Shown: positions 28,035 to 35,143 of the stretch, one piece after another
Numbering within the stretch: the first letter of the stretch is position 1
How the letters are laid out: each line of letters opens with the position of its first letter
NCBI RefSeq assembly: GCF_047300855.1
Contig: NZ_CP170197.1
Location: 1,550,001 to 1,614,000 of the forward strand
DNA: 64,000 nucleotides
Direction of reading: 5' to 3'
Source: Sulfuriferula sp047300855
GTDB taxonomy: Bacteria; Pseudomonadota; Gammaproteobacteria; Burkholderiales; Sulfuriferulaceae
Notes under the pieces: model-generated
Databases searched by the model: none
The model's input: only the letters and a program-made list of their open reading frames with translations
What the model was told of the DNA's origin: nothing
Position numbers and translations under genes: made by a program

Positions 28035-28836
28035 GGTTTTCATCCTCGTAAAAGGCAAAGGCAGCGTAGCCCACCACCCGGCTTTTGTCGCCTGACGTAT
28101 CCCCGGAATTGCGCAAGTCGAGCAGTTCCACTTGCAGCCCATGATGCCGGGCGGCCAGCAGCAGGCCATTCACCGGCGTGGCGCCGCAGGCCTGGTGGTA
28201 ATCAAGGTCGCCACGCAGGCCGAGTATCATCCGGGCGGTGTCGGTGTCAACGCTTTGCGCGGTGGCATAGGGCAGGTAATGGGAAAGGTCGGAACTCACT
28301 ACAATCAGGGTTTCGTCGCCGCCCCATAGCCGCTCGATCACCTCGGCCACCTGCGCGGCGCTGGCGTCACCTACTGCCAGCGGCACCAGCTTGAATTCGC
28401 CCAGCGCGCTTTGCAGAAAAGGCAGGTGTACCTCCAGCGCGTGTTCCTGGGCGTGGCAGCGGTCATCCACGACTACTTGCGGCAGATCGGCCAGTGCAGC
28501 CAAAGCCGTGGCATCCAGCTGTACTTCTCCCATGGGGCTTGCAAAAGCCTGTACGCTGGGTACTGCCAGGCTCAGTACCGGCACCCGGTGTACCGGCCCC
28601 AGCAATACCACGCGGCGCACCTTGCCGCGCAGCGGACGCAGCCGGGCGTAGGCGCTGGCGGCGATGGCGCCGGAATAGCTATAACCGGCGTGGGGCACGA
28701 TCAGCGCCTTGGGCGCACTCATTTCCTCGGTAATGGGGACGTTCTCCAGCAGCGCTTGCACCTGGCCAGCCAGCAGCGCGGCATCGGCCGGGTAGAATAG
28801 CCCGGCGACTGCTGCCGGGCGGGTGGTTGCGGACAT
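28024..28836 (-). CDS. amrB: AmmeMemoRadiSam system protein B (Memo family)
   Basis: 270 residues from the ATG at 28836, which has GAGGAAG five bases upstream; the longer frame upstream is an unlikely extension. Memo-family features are VPHAGYSYSG with His49, LLGPVHR with His83, HAQEHALEVHLPFLQ and SSDLSHY. The fold is related to class III extradiol dioxygenases and LigB, with a possible metal site. It is the first gene of a minus-strand operon that continues into amrA, amrS, the hydrolase and the ABC exporter. The promoter should lie in the ~140 bp shared with the divergent ispD gene. Confidence 0.92.
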   Translation of the reverse strand: MSATTRPAAVAGLFYPADAALLAGQVQALLENVPITEEMSAPKALIVPHAGYSYSGAIAASAYARLRPLRGKVRRVVLLGPVHRVPVLSLAVPSVQAFASPMGEVQLDATALAALADLPQVVVDDRCHAQEHALEVHLPFLQSALGEFKLVPLAVGDASAAQVAEVIERLWGGDETLIVVSSDLSHYLPYATAQSVDTDTARMILGLRGDLDYHQACGATPVNGLLLAARHHGLQVELLDLRNSGDTSGDKSRVVGYAAFAFYEDENHDR

Positions 28837-28975
28837 GTTTGCTTCCTCGTTTAATCCAATGACTCCAATCAATATGGAGACAAATACCATTAAGACAATA
28901 ATGCCTTCAGAAATTGCATTGCTTGCAGAGGCCGACCATCCCGCCGGATAATCCGTTTCTTTGCGCATCGCCCAC

Positions 28976-29671
28976 ATGGCTGACTATTACGCACTGATTC
29001 CTGCGGCGGGCAGCGGCGCCCGCATGGGCGGAGAGCTGCCCAAGCAGTACCTTGAGCTTGCCGGCAAGCCGATGATTTACCATGCCTTGCGGAGGCTTGC
29101 CGGTTCTCCGCGCATCCGCCGGGTGTATGTGGTGATCTCGCCTGAGGATGCTTACTGGGATGATTACGACTGGGGCGAATTCGCGTCCAGATTAAGCGTA
29201 TTGCGCTGCGGCGGTGCCGCGCGTGCCGACAGCGTGCGCAATGGGCTGGCGGCGATGGCGGAGCAAGTGACGGAAAACGACTGGGTGCTGGTGCACGACG
29301 CCGCGCGCCCCTGCCTTTCCGCAGCCCAGCTCGAACGCTTGCTGGATGAGGCGGGCGCCGACCCGGTGGGTGGATTGCTGGCGGTGCCGGTGGCAGACAC
29401 GCTGAAGCGCGCCGATGCCGGCCGGCATGTGTGCACGACCGAACCGCGCGAAGGGCTATGGCAGGCGCAAACCCCGCAGATGTTCCGCCACGCCATGCTG
29501 CTGCAAGCCCTGCACCAGATGCGCGATGCAGTGCCTACCGACGAGGCGCGCGCCATCGAGGCACTCGGACATCGCCCCTTGCTGGTGGCGGCGGACAACA
29601 GCAATTTCAAAGTGACTTATCCGCGCGACCTCTATCTGGCGCGTTTGATCCTGGAGAACCCGGATGACTGA
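28976..29671 (+). CDS. ispD: 2-C-methyl-D-erythritol 4-phosphate cytidylyltransferase
   Basis: 231 residues. It transfers CMP to MEP in the non-mevalonate isoprenoid pathway. The nucleotide loop is IPAAGSGARMGGELPKQYLEL, and VHDAARPCLS and PREGLWQAQTPQMF are family hallmarks. The ATG at 28976 (MADYYALIPAAG) is chosen because the residues before it are not conserved in the family. Its stop overlaps the ispF start by 8 nt, so the two consecutive-pathway enzymes are translationally coupled. Confidence 0.96.
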   Translation: MADYYALIPAAGSGARMGGELPKQYLELAGKPMIYHALRRLAGSPRIRRVYVVISPEDAYWDDYDWGEFASRLSVLRCGGAARADSVRNGLAAMAEQVTENDWVLVHDAARPCLSAAQLERLLDEAGADPVGGLLAVPVADTLKRADAGRHVCTTEPREGLWQAQTPQMFRHAMLLQALHQMRDAVPTDEARAIEALGHRPLLVAADNSNFKVTYPRDLYLARLILENPDD

Positions 29672-30155
29672 TTTACGCATTGGGCATGGCTTTGATGTTC
29701 ACGCCTTCGCAGCGCAGCGCAAGCTTATCATCGGCGGTGTGGAGATTGCCCATCCGCTTGGCCTGGCCGGACATTCCGACGCAGACGTACTGCTGCATGC
29801 CATCTGTGACGCGCTGTTGGGCGCAGCGGGGCTGGGCGACATCGGCCGCCACTTCCCCGATACCGACGCCCGCTTCAAGGGCATAGACAGCCGCCACCTG
29901 CTGCGCGAAGTAGCGCATCTGTTGGCTGGGCGCGGTTACCGCGTGGTGAACGTGGATTCCACCATCATCGCCCAGGCGCCAAAAATGGCGCCGCATATTG
30001 CGCTGATGCAGGCAAATATCGCCGATGATTTGGATGTGGGGCCGGATGCAATCAACGTCAAGGCCACCACCACGGAAAAACTCGGTTTCACCGGACGCGG
30101 TGAAGGTATCGCTGCGGAAGCCGTGTGTTTGTTGGCACGGCGAGGTGGCGGATAA
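29664..30155 (+). CDS. ispF: 2-C-methyl-D-erythritol 2,4-cyclodiphosphate synthase
   Basis: 163 residues. It forms the cyclic diphosphate intermediate of the MEP pathway. The zinc site DVH lies in RIGHGFDVHAF, followed by GLAGHSDADVLLHAICDALLGAAGLGDIGRHFPDTD, the hallmark region. The C-terminal NVKATTTEKLGFTGRGEGIAAEAV completes the cytidine and MEP site. It overlaps ispD by 8 nt, and its end overlaps the proposed GTG start of the phosphodiesterase gene by 11 nt. Confidence 0.97.
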   Translation: MTDLRIGHGFDVHAFAAQRKLIIGGVEIAHPLGLAGHSDADVLLHAICDALLGAAGLGDIGRHFPDTDARFKGIDSRHLLREVAHLLAGRGYRVVNVDSTIIAQAPKMAPHIALMQANIADDLDVGPDAINVKATTTEKLGFTGRGEGIAAEAVCLLARRGGG

Positions 30156-30684
30156 ACCAGCTACCACGCTGCGCGTGTTTTTTGCGCTGTGGCCGGACCG
30201 CGCGCTGCAAACCGCACTGCACAATCTGGGTAACGCCCTCAACCCCGATTGCGGCGGGCGGGCCGTGCGTCAGGAAACCATCCACCTCACTCTGGCTTTT
30301 ATCGCGGCACTGCCGGCTGACCGAATAGAGGCGCTTTACGCCGCAGCGGCACGGGTCGATACGCCGGCATTCGACTGGCAAGTCGATCTGCTCGGCTACT
30401 GGCGCCGCAATCAGCTACTCTGGGCGGGCGCACGCCAGCCGCCCGAGGCGCTTACTACCTTGGTCGGCCGTTTGCATGCCGTACTCAACGACGCCGGCCT
30501 GGCTTTTGACGACAGCAAGCCATTCGTTCCGCACATTACGCTGTTACGAAAAGCCCGCTGCAAACAACTGGTACAACCGCCGGTGGCTTTGGACTGGCAG
30601 GTGCGGGAATTTGTTCTGGTGCAATCCGAAATCGCTGCCGGGGGAGCGGACTACCGCGTGATGCGGCGCTGGCCGCTGGGGTGA
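30145..30684 (+). CDS. thpR: RNA 2',3'-cyclic phosphodiesterase (2H family)
   Basis: 179 residues from a GTG at 30145 that overlaps the end of ispF. The two H-x-T motifs of the 2H phosphoesterase superfamily are HLTLAF and HITLLRK. The N-terminus LRVFFALWPD is the usual ThpR/LigT beginning (RxFxAL). It opens 2',3'-cyclic phosphates on RNA or tRNA fragments. The start codon is inferred because the frame is open much further upstream inside ispF and no ATG is suitably placed. A GC-rich hairpin follows the stop. Confidence 0.88.
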   Translation: MADKPATTLRVFFALWPDRALQTALHNLGNALNPDCGGRAVRQETIHLTLAFIAALPADRIEALYAAAARVDTPAFDWQVDLLGYWRRNQLLWAGARQPPEALTTLVGRLHAVLNDAGLAFDDSKPFVPHITLLRKARCKQLVQPPVALDWQVREFVLVQSEIAAGGADYRVMRRWPLG

Positions 30685-30687
30685 ACC

Positions 30688-30708
30688 CCTCGCCCGCGGC
30701 GGGCGAGG
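30688..30708. terminator. GC-rich hairpin between convergent genes
   Basis: CCTCGCCCG, a CGG loop, then CGGGCGAGG, a perfect 9-bp stem just after the thpR stop and 9 bp before the end of the host-attachment gene on the other strand. There is no T-run on either side, so intrinsic termination would be inefficient. Confidence 0.45.
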
Positions 30709-30717
30709 AGGAGTCGA

Positions 30718-31158
30718 TCAAAGATAGATACAGTGTTCCAGATGCCCGGAGAGTTCCTTGGGCGTGGCGCGCGTGTAGTCTTTCTCGATGGTGTCGCTCA
30801 CCATATTGCGCACGTGCCCGGTCAGGCGCTGGTTGAGCACGCCGATGAACGGTGACGATGCCACCATAATAAGGCGCTCATAGTGGTTGGAAGCACGCCC
30901 GCATTCCAGTTCTTTCGATAATTCCTGGGCGAAACGCTCGGCTTCATGTTGCTTGGGATCGGTGGCGGGAACAAAGGAACCGTGCCCATTTCCCGTGCCC
31001 GGATTATGGCCGGGCCGGTCAGAGACCAGTTCCGAGGCTTTTTCGCGGCTTTCAGGGTGGTTGAGTTCTTTGAGGAGTTGGAGACCTTGTTTCGGGCCAT
31101 TATTGGTATAGAGGCGGGCTAGACTTGCATTTGCAACAACGATCCAGGTTGTGGTCAT
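30718..31158 (-). CDS. Host attachment family protein (eRF1-like fold)
   Basis: 146 residues. The start MTTTWIVVANASLARLYTNN and the end VSDTIEKDYTRATPKELSGHLEH match the family annotated as required for attachment to host cells (Host_attach), whose members resemble the core domain of release factor eRF1. The name derives from one plant-associated bacterium and should not be read as evidence for host interaction here. The ATG is preceded by AGAGGA. The ~200 bp upstream to the end of mnmH hold no convincing gene. Confidence 0.75.
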   Translation of the reverse strand: MTTTWIVVANASLARLYTNNGPKQGLQLLKELNHPESREKASELVSDRPGHNPGTGNGHGSFVPATDPKQHEAERFAQELSKELECGRASNHYERLIMVASSPFIGVLNQRLTGHVRNMVSDTIEKDYTRATPKELSGHLEHCIYL

Positions 31159-31359
31159 GGTTCCTCTTTTCTTCAGTAATTAAACCCGCAAAACATTGAA
31201 CCGACGCGCGTCTCAACCAGCACTCTCGCCTGTCTGCAAGGCAGGAGGCGCGCATTCTTCCGGTTGATTCCATGATTAAAGTGCGGTCAAGCCAAGTTTC
31301 TTGGATTTTCTGGTTTACGAAAGTGTTACGCTTTAAAGCTAGCACCTCAATCCAGCCCG

Positions 31360-32409
31360 TCAAGGCTGTTCCAAGATACGTTGTGCCGTCGAGAGAAAAC
31401 CGGCCGGGCTGATGTCATCCACCACAATCGGCATCGTGTCGGCGTAATGAGGGTAATTTTTCAACGTGGACTTGCCGTAAGCGGGGTCGTAGTGCCTTTC
31501 CAGCAAAGCCAGTACCAGTTCGTCCCATGCACCCTGTTCGGCCAGTGCGTTCCAGCGCGCAATGATCTCATGGCCATACAGGCCAACCAGGCAATCGAGC
31601 TTTTCCTTGAGGGCAGCGGGATTGGCTAAAAAGTGGGCGTATTCTTCCTTGAGGAGGACTACCCGTAACGGCATTGCTACTTCAACACGCACGCAGCCAC
31701 CCTCACGCATGCGTGCCAGCAGTGCATCGGGTACCCGCAGCAAACCGATTTTTTTGCTTTCTGCTTCCACATACACCGGGCGGCCGGGGTTGAAGTGTTG
31801 AAGTGTCCACCACAACTGGCTGTCGAACATTTTTTGCGGCGGTTGCGCCGCATCCGGCAGATTGCCCAGCACCGAGCCGCGATGCGCGGCGAGTCCTTCC
31901 AGGTCGAGCACCTGCGCACCGGATTCCTGCAGCGCTTGCAGCAAGCGGCTTTTGCCGGAACCGGTCGGTCCGCACACCACGCGGAAATCGAAACGGCCAG
32001 GCAGGCTATCCAGTTCGGCCAGCACTGTGCGGCGGTAAGCTTTATAACCGCCATCCATCTGGGCGGCGTCAAAGCCGATCTGTTTCAAAACATGCGCCAG
32101 CGAGCCGCTACGGCTGCCTCCGCGCCAGCAATAGATAAGCGGTTTCCAGCCACGCGGTTTGTCGGTAAAAGAATCCTCGAGATGGCGGGCGATGTTGCGT
32201 GACACCAGCGCCGCACCGATTTTTTTGGCCTCGAATGCGGAAACCTGCTTGTATATCGTGCCCACGCGCGCGCGCTCGGTATCATCGAGAACCGGGAAAT
32301 TCAGGGCACCTGGAATATGGTCCTCGGTATATTCACCGGGCGAGCGCACGTCGATAATCTCGTCAAATTCGGCGAGCTGTGCTACGTTTGCGAGCGGTAC
32401 AGATTTCAT
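31360..32409 (-). CDS. mnmH: tRNA 2-selenouridine synthase
   Basis: 349 residues. It converts 2-thiouridine to 2-selenouridine at the wobble position of some tRNAs using selenophosphate. The N-terminal rhodanese domain has the catalytic Cys94 in IYCWRGGSRSG. The C-terminal P-loop is GPTGSGKSRLLQAL. It is divergent from selD, which makes its selenium donor, with 51 bp between the two starts. The pairing indicates that this organism uses selenium at least for tRNA modification; no selenocysteine-insertion genes are in the window. Confidence 0.95.
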   Translation of the reverse strand: MKSVPLANVAQLAEFDEIIDVRSPGEYTEDHIPGALNFPVLDDTERARVGTIYKQVSAFEAKKIGAALVSRNIARHLEDSFTDKPRGWKPLIYCWRGGSRSGSLAHVLKQIGFDAAQMDGGYKAYRRTVLAELDSLPGRFDFRVVCGPTGSGKSRLLQALQESGAQVLDLEGLAAHRGSVLGNLPDAAQPPQKMFDSQLWWTLQHFNPGRPVYVEAESKKIGLLRVPDALLARMREGGCVRVEVAMPLRVVLLKEEYAHFLANPAALKEKLDCLVGLYGHEIIARWNALAEQGAWDELVLALLERHYDPAYGKSTLKNYPHYADTMPIVVDDISPAGFLSTAQRILEQP

Positions 32410-32460
32410 GAGTGTTTGCGATCAAGCGAATCGCGCAGTTTATACGAGAGGGTAACAACA

Positions 32461-33522
32461 ATGAACGACTCCCTGGCGCCCGAGCCTATACGCCTGACCC
32501 AGTATTCCCACGGCGGCGGCTGCGGCTGCAAGATCGCGCCGGCAGTATTGTCCCAAATCCTGGCCAATTCCGGTGCTGCGCGCTTGCTGCCGCCGGAACT
32601 GCTGGTAGGGACTGAATCCAGCGACGACGCCGCCGTATACAAGCTCAACGACAGCCAGGCGATCGTTGCTACCACGGATTTTTTCATGCCGATTGTGGAT
32701 GATGCATTTGATTTTGGCCGCATTGCCGCGACCAACGCCATTTCCGACGTGTACGCCATGGGCGGCAAGCCGATTTTCGCGTTGGCCATTGTCGGCATGC
32801 CAATCGGCAAGTTACCAGTCGAAACCATCCAGCAAATCCTCGCTGGTGGTGAATCAGTGTGTGCTGCGGCGGGCATCCCCATCGCGGGGGGGCATTCCAT
32901 CGACGCGCCCGAACCCATCTACGGACTGGTGGTGCTGGGTATCGTGCACCCCGAGCGGATCAAGCGTAACGACATGGCTCGCGCCGGTGATGTGCTGGTG
33001 CTCGGCAAGCCGCTCGGCGTCGGTGTAATGAGTGCCGCGCTGAAAAAAGGCGAGCTGTCCGCGGAAGGCTACCGCCAGATGCTGGCCAGCACCACGCAGC
33101 TCAATACTCCCGGCAGCCGTCTGGCGGAAATGCCTGGCGTGCACGCAATGACGGACGTGACCGGATTTGCCCTGTTAGGCCATCTGCTTGAAATCTGTCG
33201 GGGTTCCAAAATGGGTGCCACAGTGCAATTTGACCAATTGCCATTCTGGAGTGTGTCACGCGAATTAGCGCAGCAAGGTTATGCCACGGGCGCTGCCGAG
33301 CGCAACTGGAATAGCTACGGTCACGATGTGGCGATCCCGGCACATATGCCCGACTGGCAACATAAGCTGTTAAGCGATCCGCAAACCAGTGGCGGCCTGC
33401 TGGTGGCGTGTGCGCCTGAAGTAGTGGCTGAGGTTTTGGCAGTGTTTCGGGAGGAGGGCTTCGATCAGGCTTGCGTGATAGGCGCCATGCAAGCCGGGCC
33501 AGCCAGGGTGACGGTGCGTTAA
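32461..33522 (+). CDS. selD: Selenide, water dikinase (selenophosphate synthetase)
   Basis: 353 residues from the ATG at 32461 (GAGGGTAACAACAATG); the open frame upstream is a shadow of mnmH. The active-site motif is GGCGCK with Cys21 and Lys24; this is the cysteine form, since no in-frame TGA is present there. The AIRS-type ATP-binding core shows TESSDDAAVYKL, TTDFFMPIVDD and ATNAISDVYAMGG. It makes selenophosphate from selenide and ATP for MnmH. The C-terminal LLSDPQTSGGLLVA is a family hallmark. Confidence 0.96.
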   Translation: MNDSLAPEPIRLTQYSHGGGCGCKIAPAVLSQILANSGAARLLPPELLVGTESSDDAAVYKLNDSQAIVATTDFFMPIVDDAFDFGRIAATNAISDVYAMGGKPIFALAIVGMPIGKLPVETIQQILAGGESVCAAAGIPIAGGHSIDAPEPIYGLVVLGIVHPERIKRNDMARAGDVLVLGKPLGVGVMSAALKKGELSAEGYRQMLASTTQLNTPGSRLAEMPGVHAMTDVTGFALLGHLLEICRGSKMGATVQFDQLPFWSVSRELAQQGYATGAAERNWNSYGHDVAIPAHMPDWQHKLLSDPQTSGGLLVACAPEVVAEVLAVFREEGFDQACVIGAMQAGPARVTVR

Positions 33523-33534
33523 GACAACCTTATT

Positions 33535-33741
33535 TCAAATCCGTGGCTGCCAGAGCAACGCGGTGCTAGTGCCGTCATCTTCCTGCCGGCGCCCTGTTGC
33601 GCGGCGGTCCACACCCAAATAGGGCTCCCGCTCCAGCCGTGCGGCCAGACTGCGCCGCTCGCACATACGCCGTTCCAGGGGTATGAACTCTACTTCGTAA
33701 CTTCCTGGCTTTTTGGTGGCTTTTTGCATCAAGTGCCCCAT
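33535..33741 (-). CDS. Small hypothetical protein rich in Arg
   Basis: 68 residues, highly basic, with repeated ERR/DRR patterns (PLERRMCERRSLAARLERE; GVDRRATGRRQED). It converges on selD with a 12-bp gap and fills the space before tesA. No domain is recognised. The ATG at 33741 has a poor ribosome site; an ATG four codons in (33729) is preceded by GGGG and could be the real start. Codon use is consistent with a genuine gene, but the evidence is thin. Confidence 0.4.
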   Translation of the reverse strand: MGHLMQKATKKPGSYEVEFIPLERRMCERRSLAARLEREPYLGVDRRATGRRQEDDGTSTALLWQPRI

Positions 33742-33825
33742 TATTTATTGTCGGGATTTCATCACTTTTGAATAGTAGCACTCTATTATTGAAGAAGTTG
33801 CGCAAATTAAAAAATTCATGGTTCA

Positions 33826-34455
33826 TCATGAACGTCTGGCGGTCAATAGGGGTTGCAAGGATTTCCATACATTGTCCAGAACCTGATTTTGCGCAGAGGC
33901 GATAGGATGAAAACCATCGGCCTGGAACAGTTCGCGCTTTGTCTCGATACCATTGAGAAGGGATGGCAGCAATGCAACATGACGTTGCTGGGCAAGCGTT
34001 TCATAGGTGCGCAGGAACTTTTCCGTATAAGCCATGCCGTAATTGGGCGGCAGGTGTATGCCCACCAGCAGTACACGTGCTCCCGCGTGCTGAATGAGAA
34101 GGATCATCGCATCCAGATTATGCTGCATCGCAGTCAGGGACAGTCCCCGCAGGCCGTCGTTTGCGCCCAGTTCCAGAATGACGATTGCGGGTTTTTGCTG
34201 TGCCAGCCCCGCAGGCAGGCGTGCCAGACCCCCGGCGCTGGTTTCGCCGCTGATACTGGCATTGACCACGCGCCAGTTTTGTTTGTTATGGTTAAGGCGC
34301 TGTTGCAGCAGACTGGGCCAGGCCTGGCTGGTTTCGAGACCATAGCCCGCCGACAGACTGTCGCCGAATACCAGAATGACAGGTGCAGCCTGCGCAGCCT
34401 GCGCGGCGCCGGATACGACAAGACATAACAACAGTAAAATTTCCCCAAAATTCAT
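33826..34455 (-). CDS. tesA: GDSL esterase, TesA-type acyl-CoA thioesterase I / lysophospholipase L1
   Basis: 209 residues. Signal peptide: FGEILLLLCLVVSGAAQA followed by AQAAP. The SGNH motifs are LVFGDSLSAGYGL (nucleophile Ser), ISGETSAGG (Gly), LELGANDGLRG (Asn) and FQADGFHPIASAQ (Asp and His). It hydrolyses acyl thioesters and lysophospholipids in the periplasm. The ATG at 34455 shares bases with the divergent ybbA ATG at 34454. The frame continues upstream, but that part is a shadow of ybbA. The tesA/ybbA/ybbP arrangement is the same as in E. coli. Confidence 0.9.
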   Translation of the reverse strand: MNFGEILLLLCLVVSGAAQAAQAAPVILVFGDSLSAGYGLETSQAWPSLLQQRLNHNKQNWRVVNASISGETSAGGLARLPAGLAQQKPAIVILELGANDGLRGLSLTAMQHNLDAMILLIQHAGARVLLVGIHLPPNYGMAYTEKFLRTYETLAQQRHVALLPSLLNGIETKRELFQADGFHPIASAQNQVLDNVWKSLQPLLTARRS

Positions 34456-35143
34456 GACCGCTCCCATTAATACTTTCATTCTGCGTGCAGCCGGTGTTGC
34501 CAAGCAAGTCGCGTTGAACGGCGTAGCGCTGACCATACTGCATCCTGCCAGCTTCGACATCCAGCGCGGTGAATCAGTTGCCATTGTAGGTGCGTCCGGC
34601 TCTGGAAAATCCACCTTGCTCGGCTTATTGGCCGGGCTGGACCTGCCCAGTGAGGGCGAAGTGTGGCTGGACGGGCACGCGCTTGGGTCGCTGGATGAGG
34701 ATGGCCGAGCCCGGCTGCGTGGTGCATTGATCGGCTTTGTGTTCCAGTCGTTTCAGTTGCTGCCCATGTTGACCGCGCTGGAGAATGTAATGCTGCCGCT
34801 GGAATTGAATGGCGCCTCCGATGCACGGGCGCGTGCCCAGCATTGGCTGGAACGGGTGGGGTTGGCCGAGCGTCAGCGTCACCGCGCCCAGCAACTGTCC
34901 GGCGGCGAGCAGCAACGCGTGGCCATCGCCCGCGCATTTGCGGTCAAGCCGGCTTTGCTGCTGGCGGATGAGCCCACGGGCAATCTCGATGCCGAAACCG
35001 GCGCACGCGTGATTGAATTGCTGTTCGAACTCAACCGCGAGCAAGGCACCACGCTGGTCCTCGTCACACACGATACGCAACTCGCAGGACGCTGTGGCCG
35101 CCGTTTGCAACTGCACGCGGGGCATCTGGAAATCGGCACATGA
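34454..35143 (+). CDS. ybbA: ABC transporter ATP-binding protein YbbA
   Basis: 229 residues. Walker A GASGSGKSTLLG, signature LSGGEQQRVAIARA, Walker B LLADEPTGNLD, H-loop LVLVTHDTQL. It belongs to the LolD/MacB class that works with FtsX-type permeases. The ATG at 34454 overlaps the tesA start on the other strand, so its promoter and ribosome site must lie inside tesA. The stop overlaps the start of the permease gene (ATGA). In E. coli the same pair is unassigned to a substrate. Confidence 0.9.
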   Translation: MTAPINTFILRAAGVAKQVALNGVALTILHPASFDIQRGESVAIVGASGSGKSTLLGLLAGLDLPSEGEVWLDGHALGSLDEDGRARLRGALIGFVFQSFQLLPMLTALENVMLPLELNGASDARARAQHWLERVGLAERQRHRAQQLSGGEQQRVAIARAFAVKPALLLADEPTGNLDAETGARVIELLFELNREQGTTLVLVTHDTQLAGRCGRRLQLHAGHLEIGT

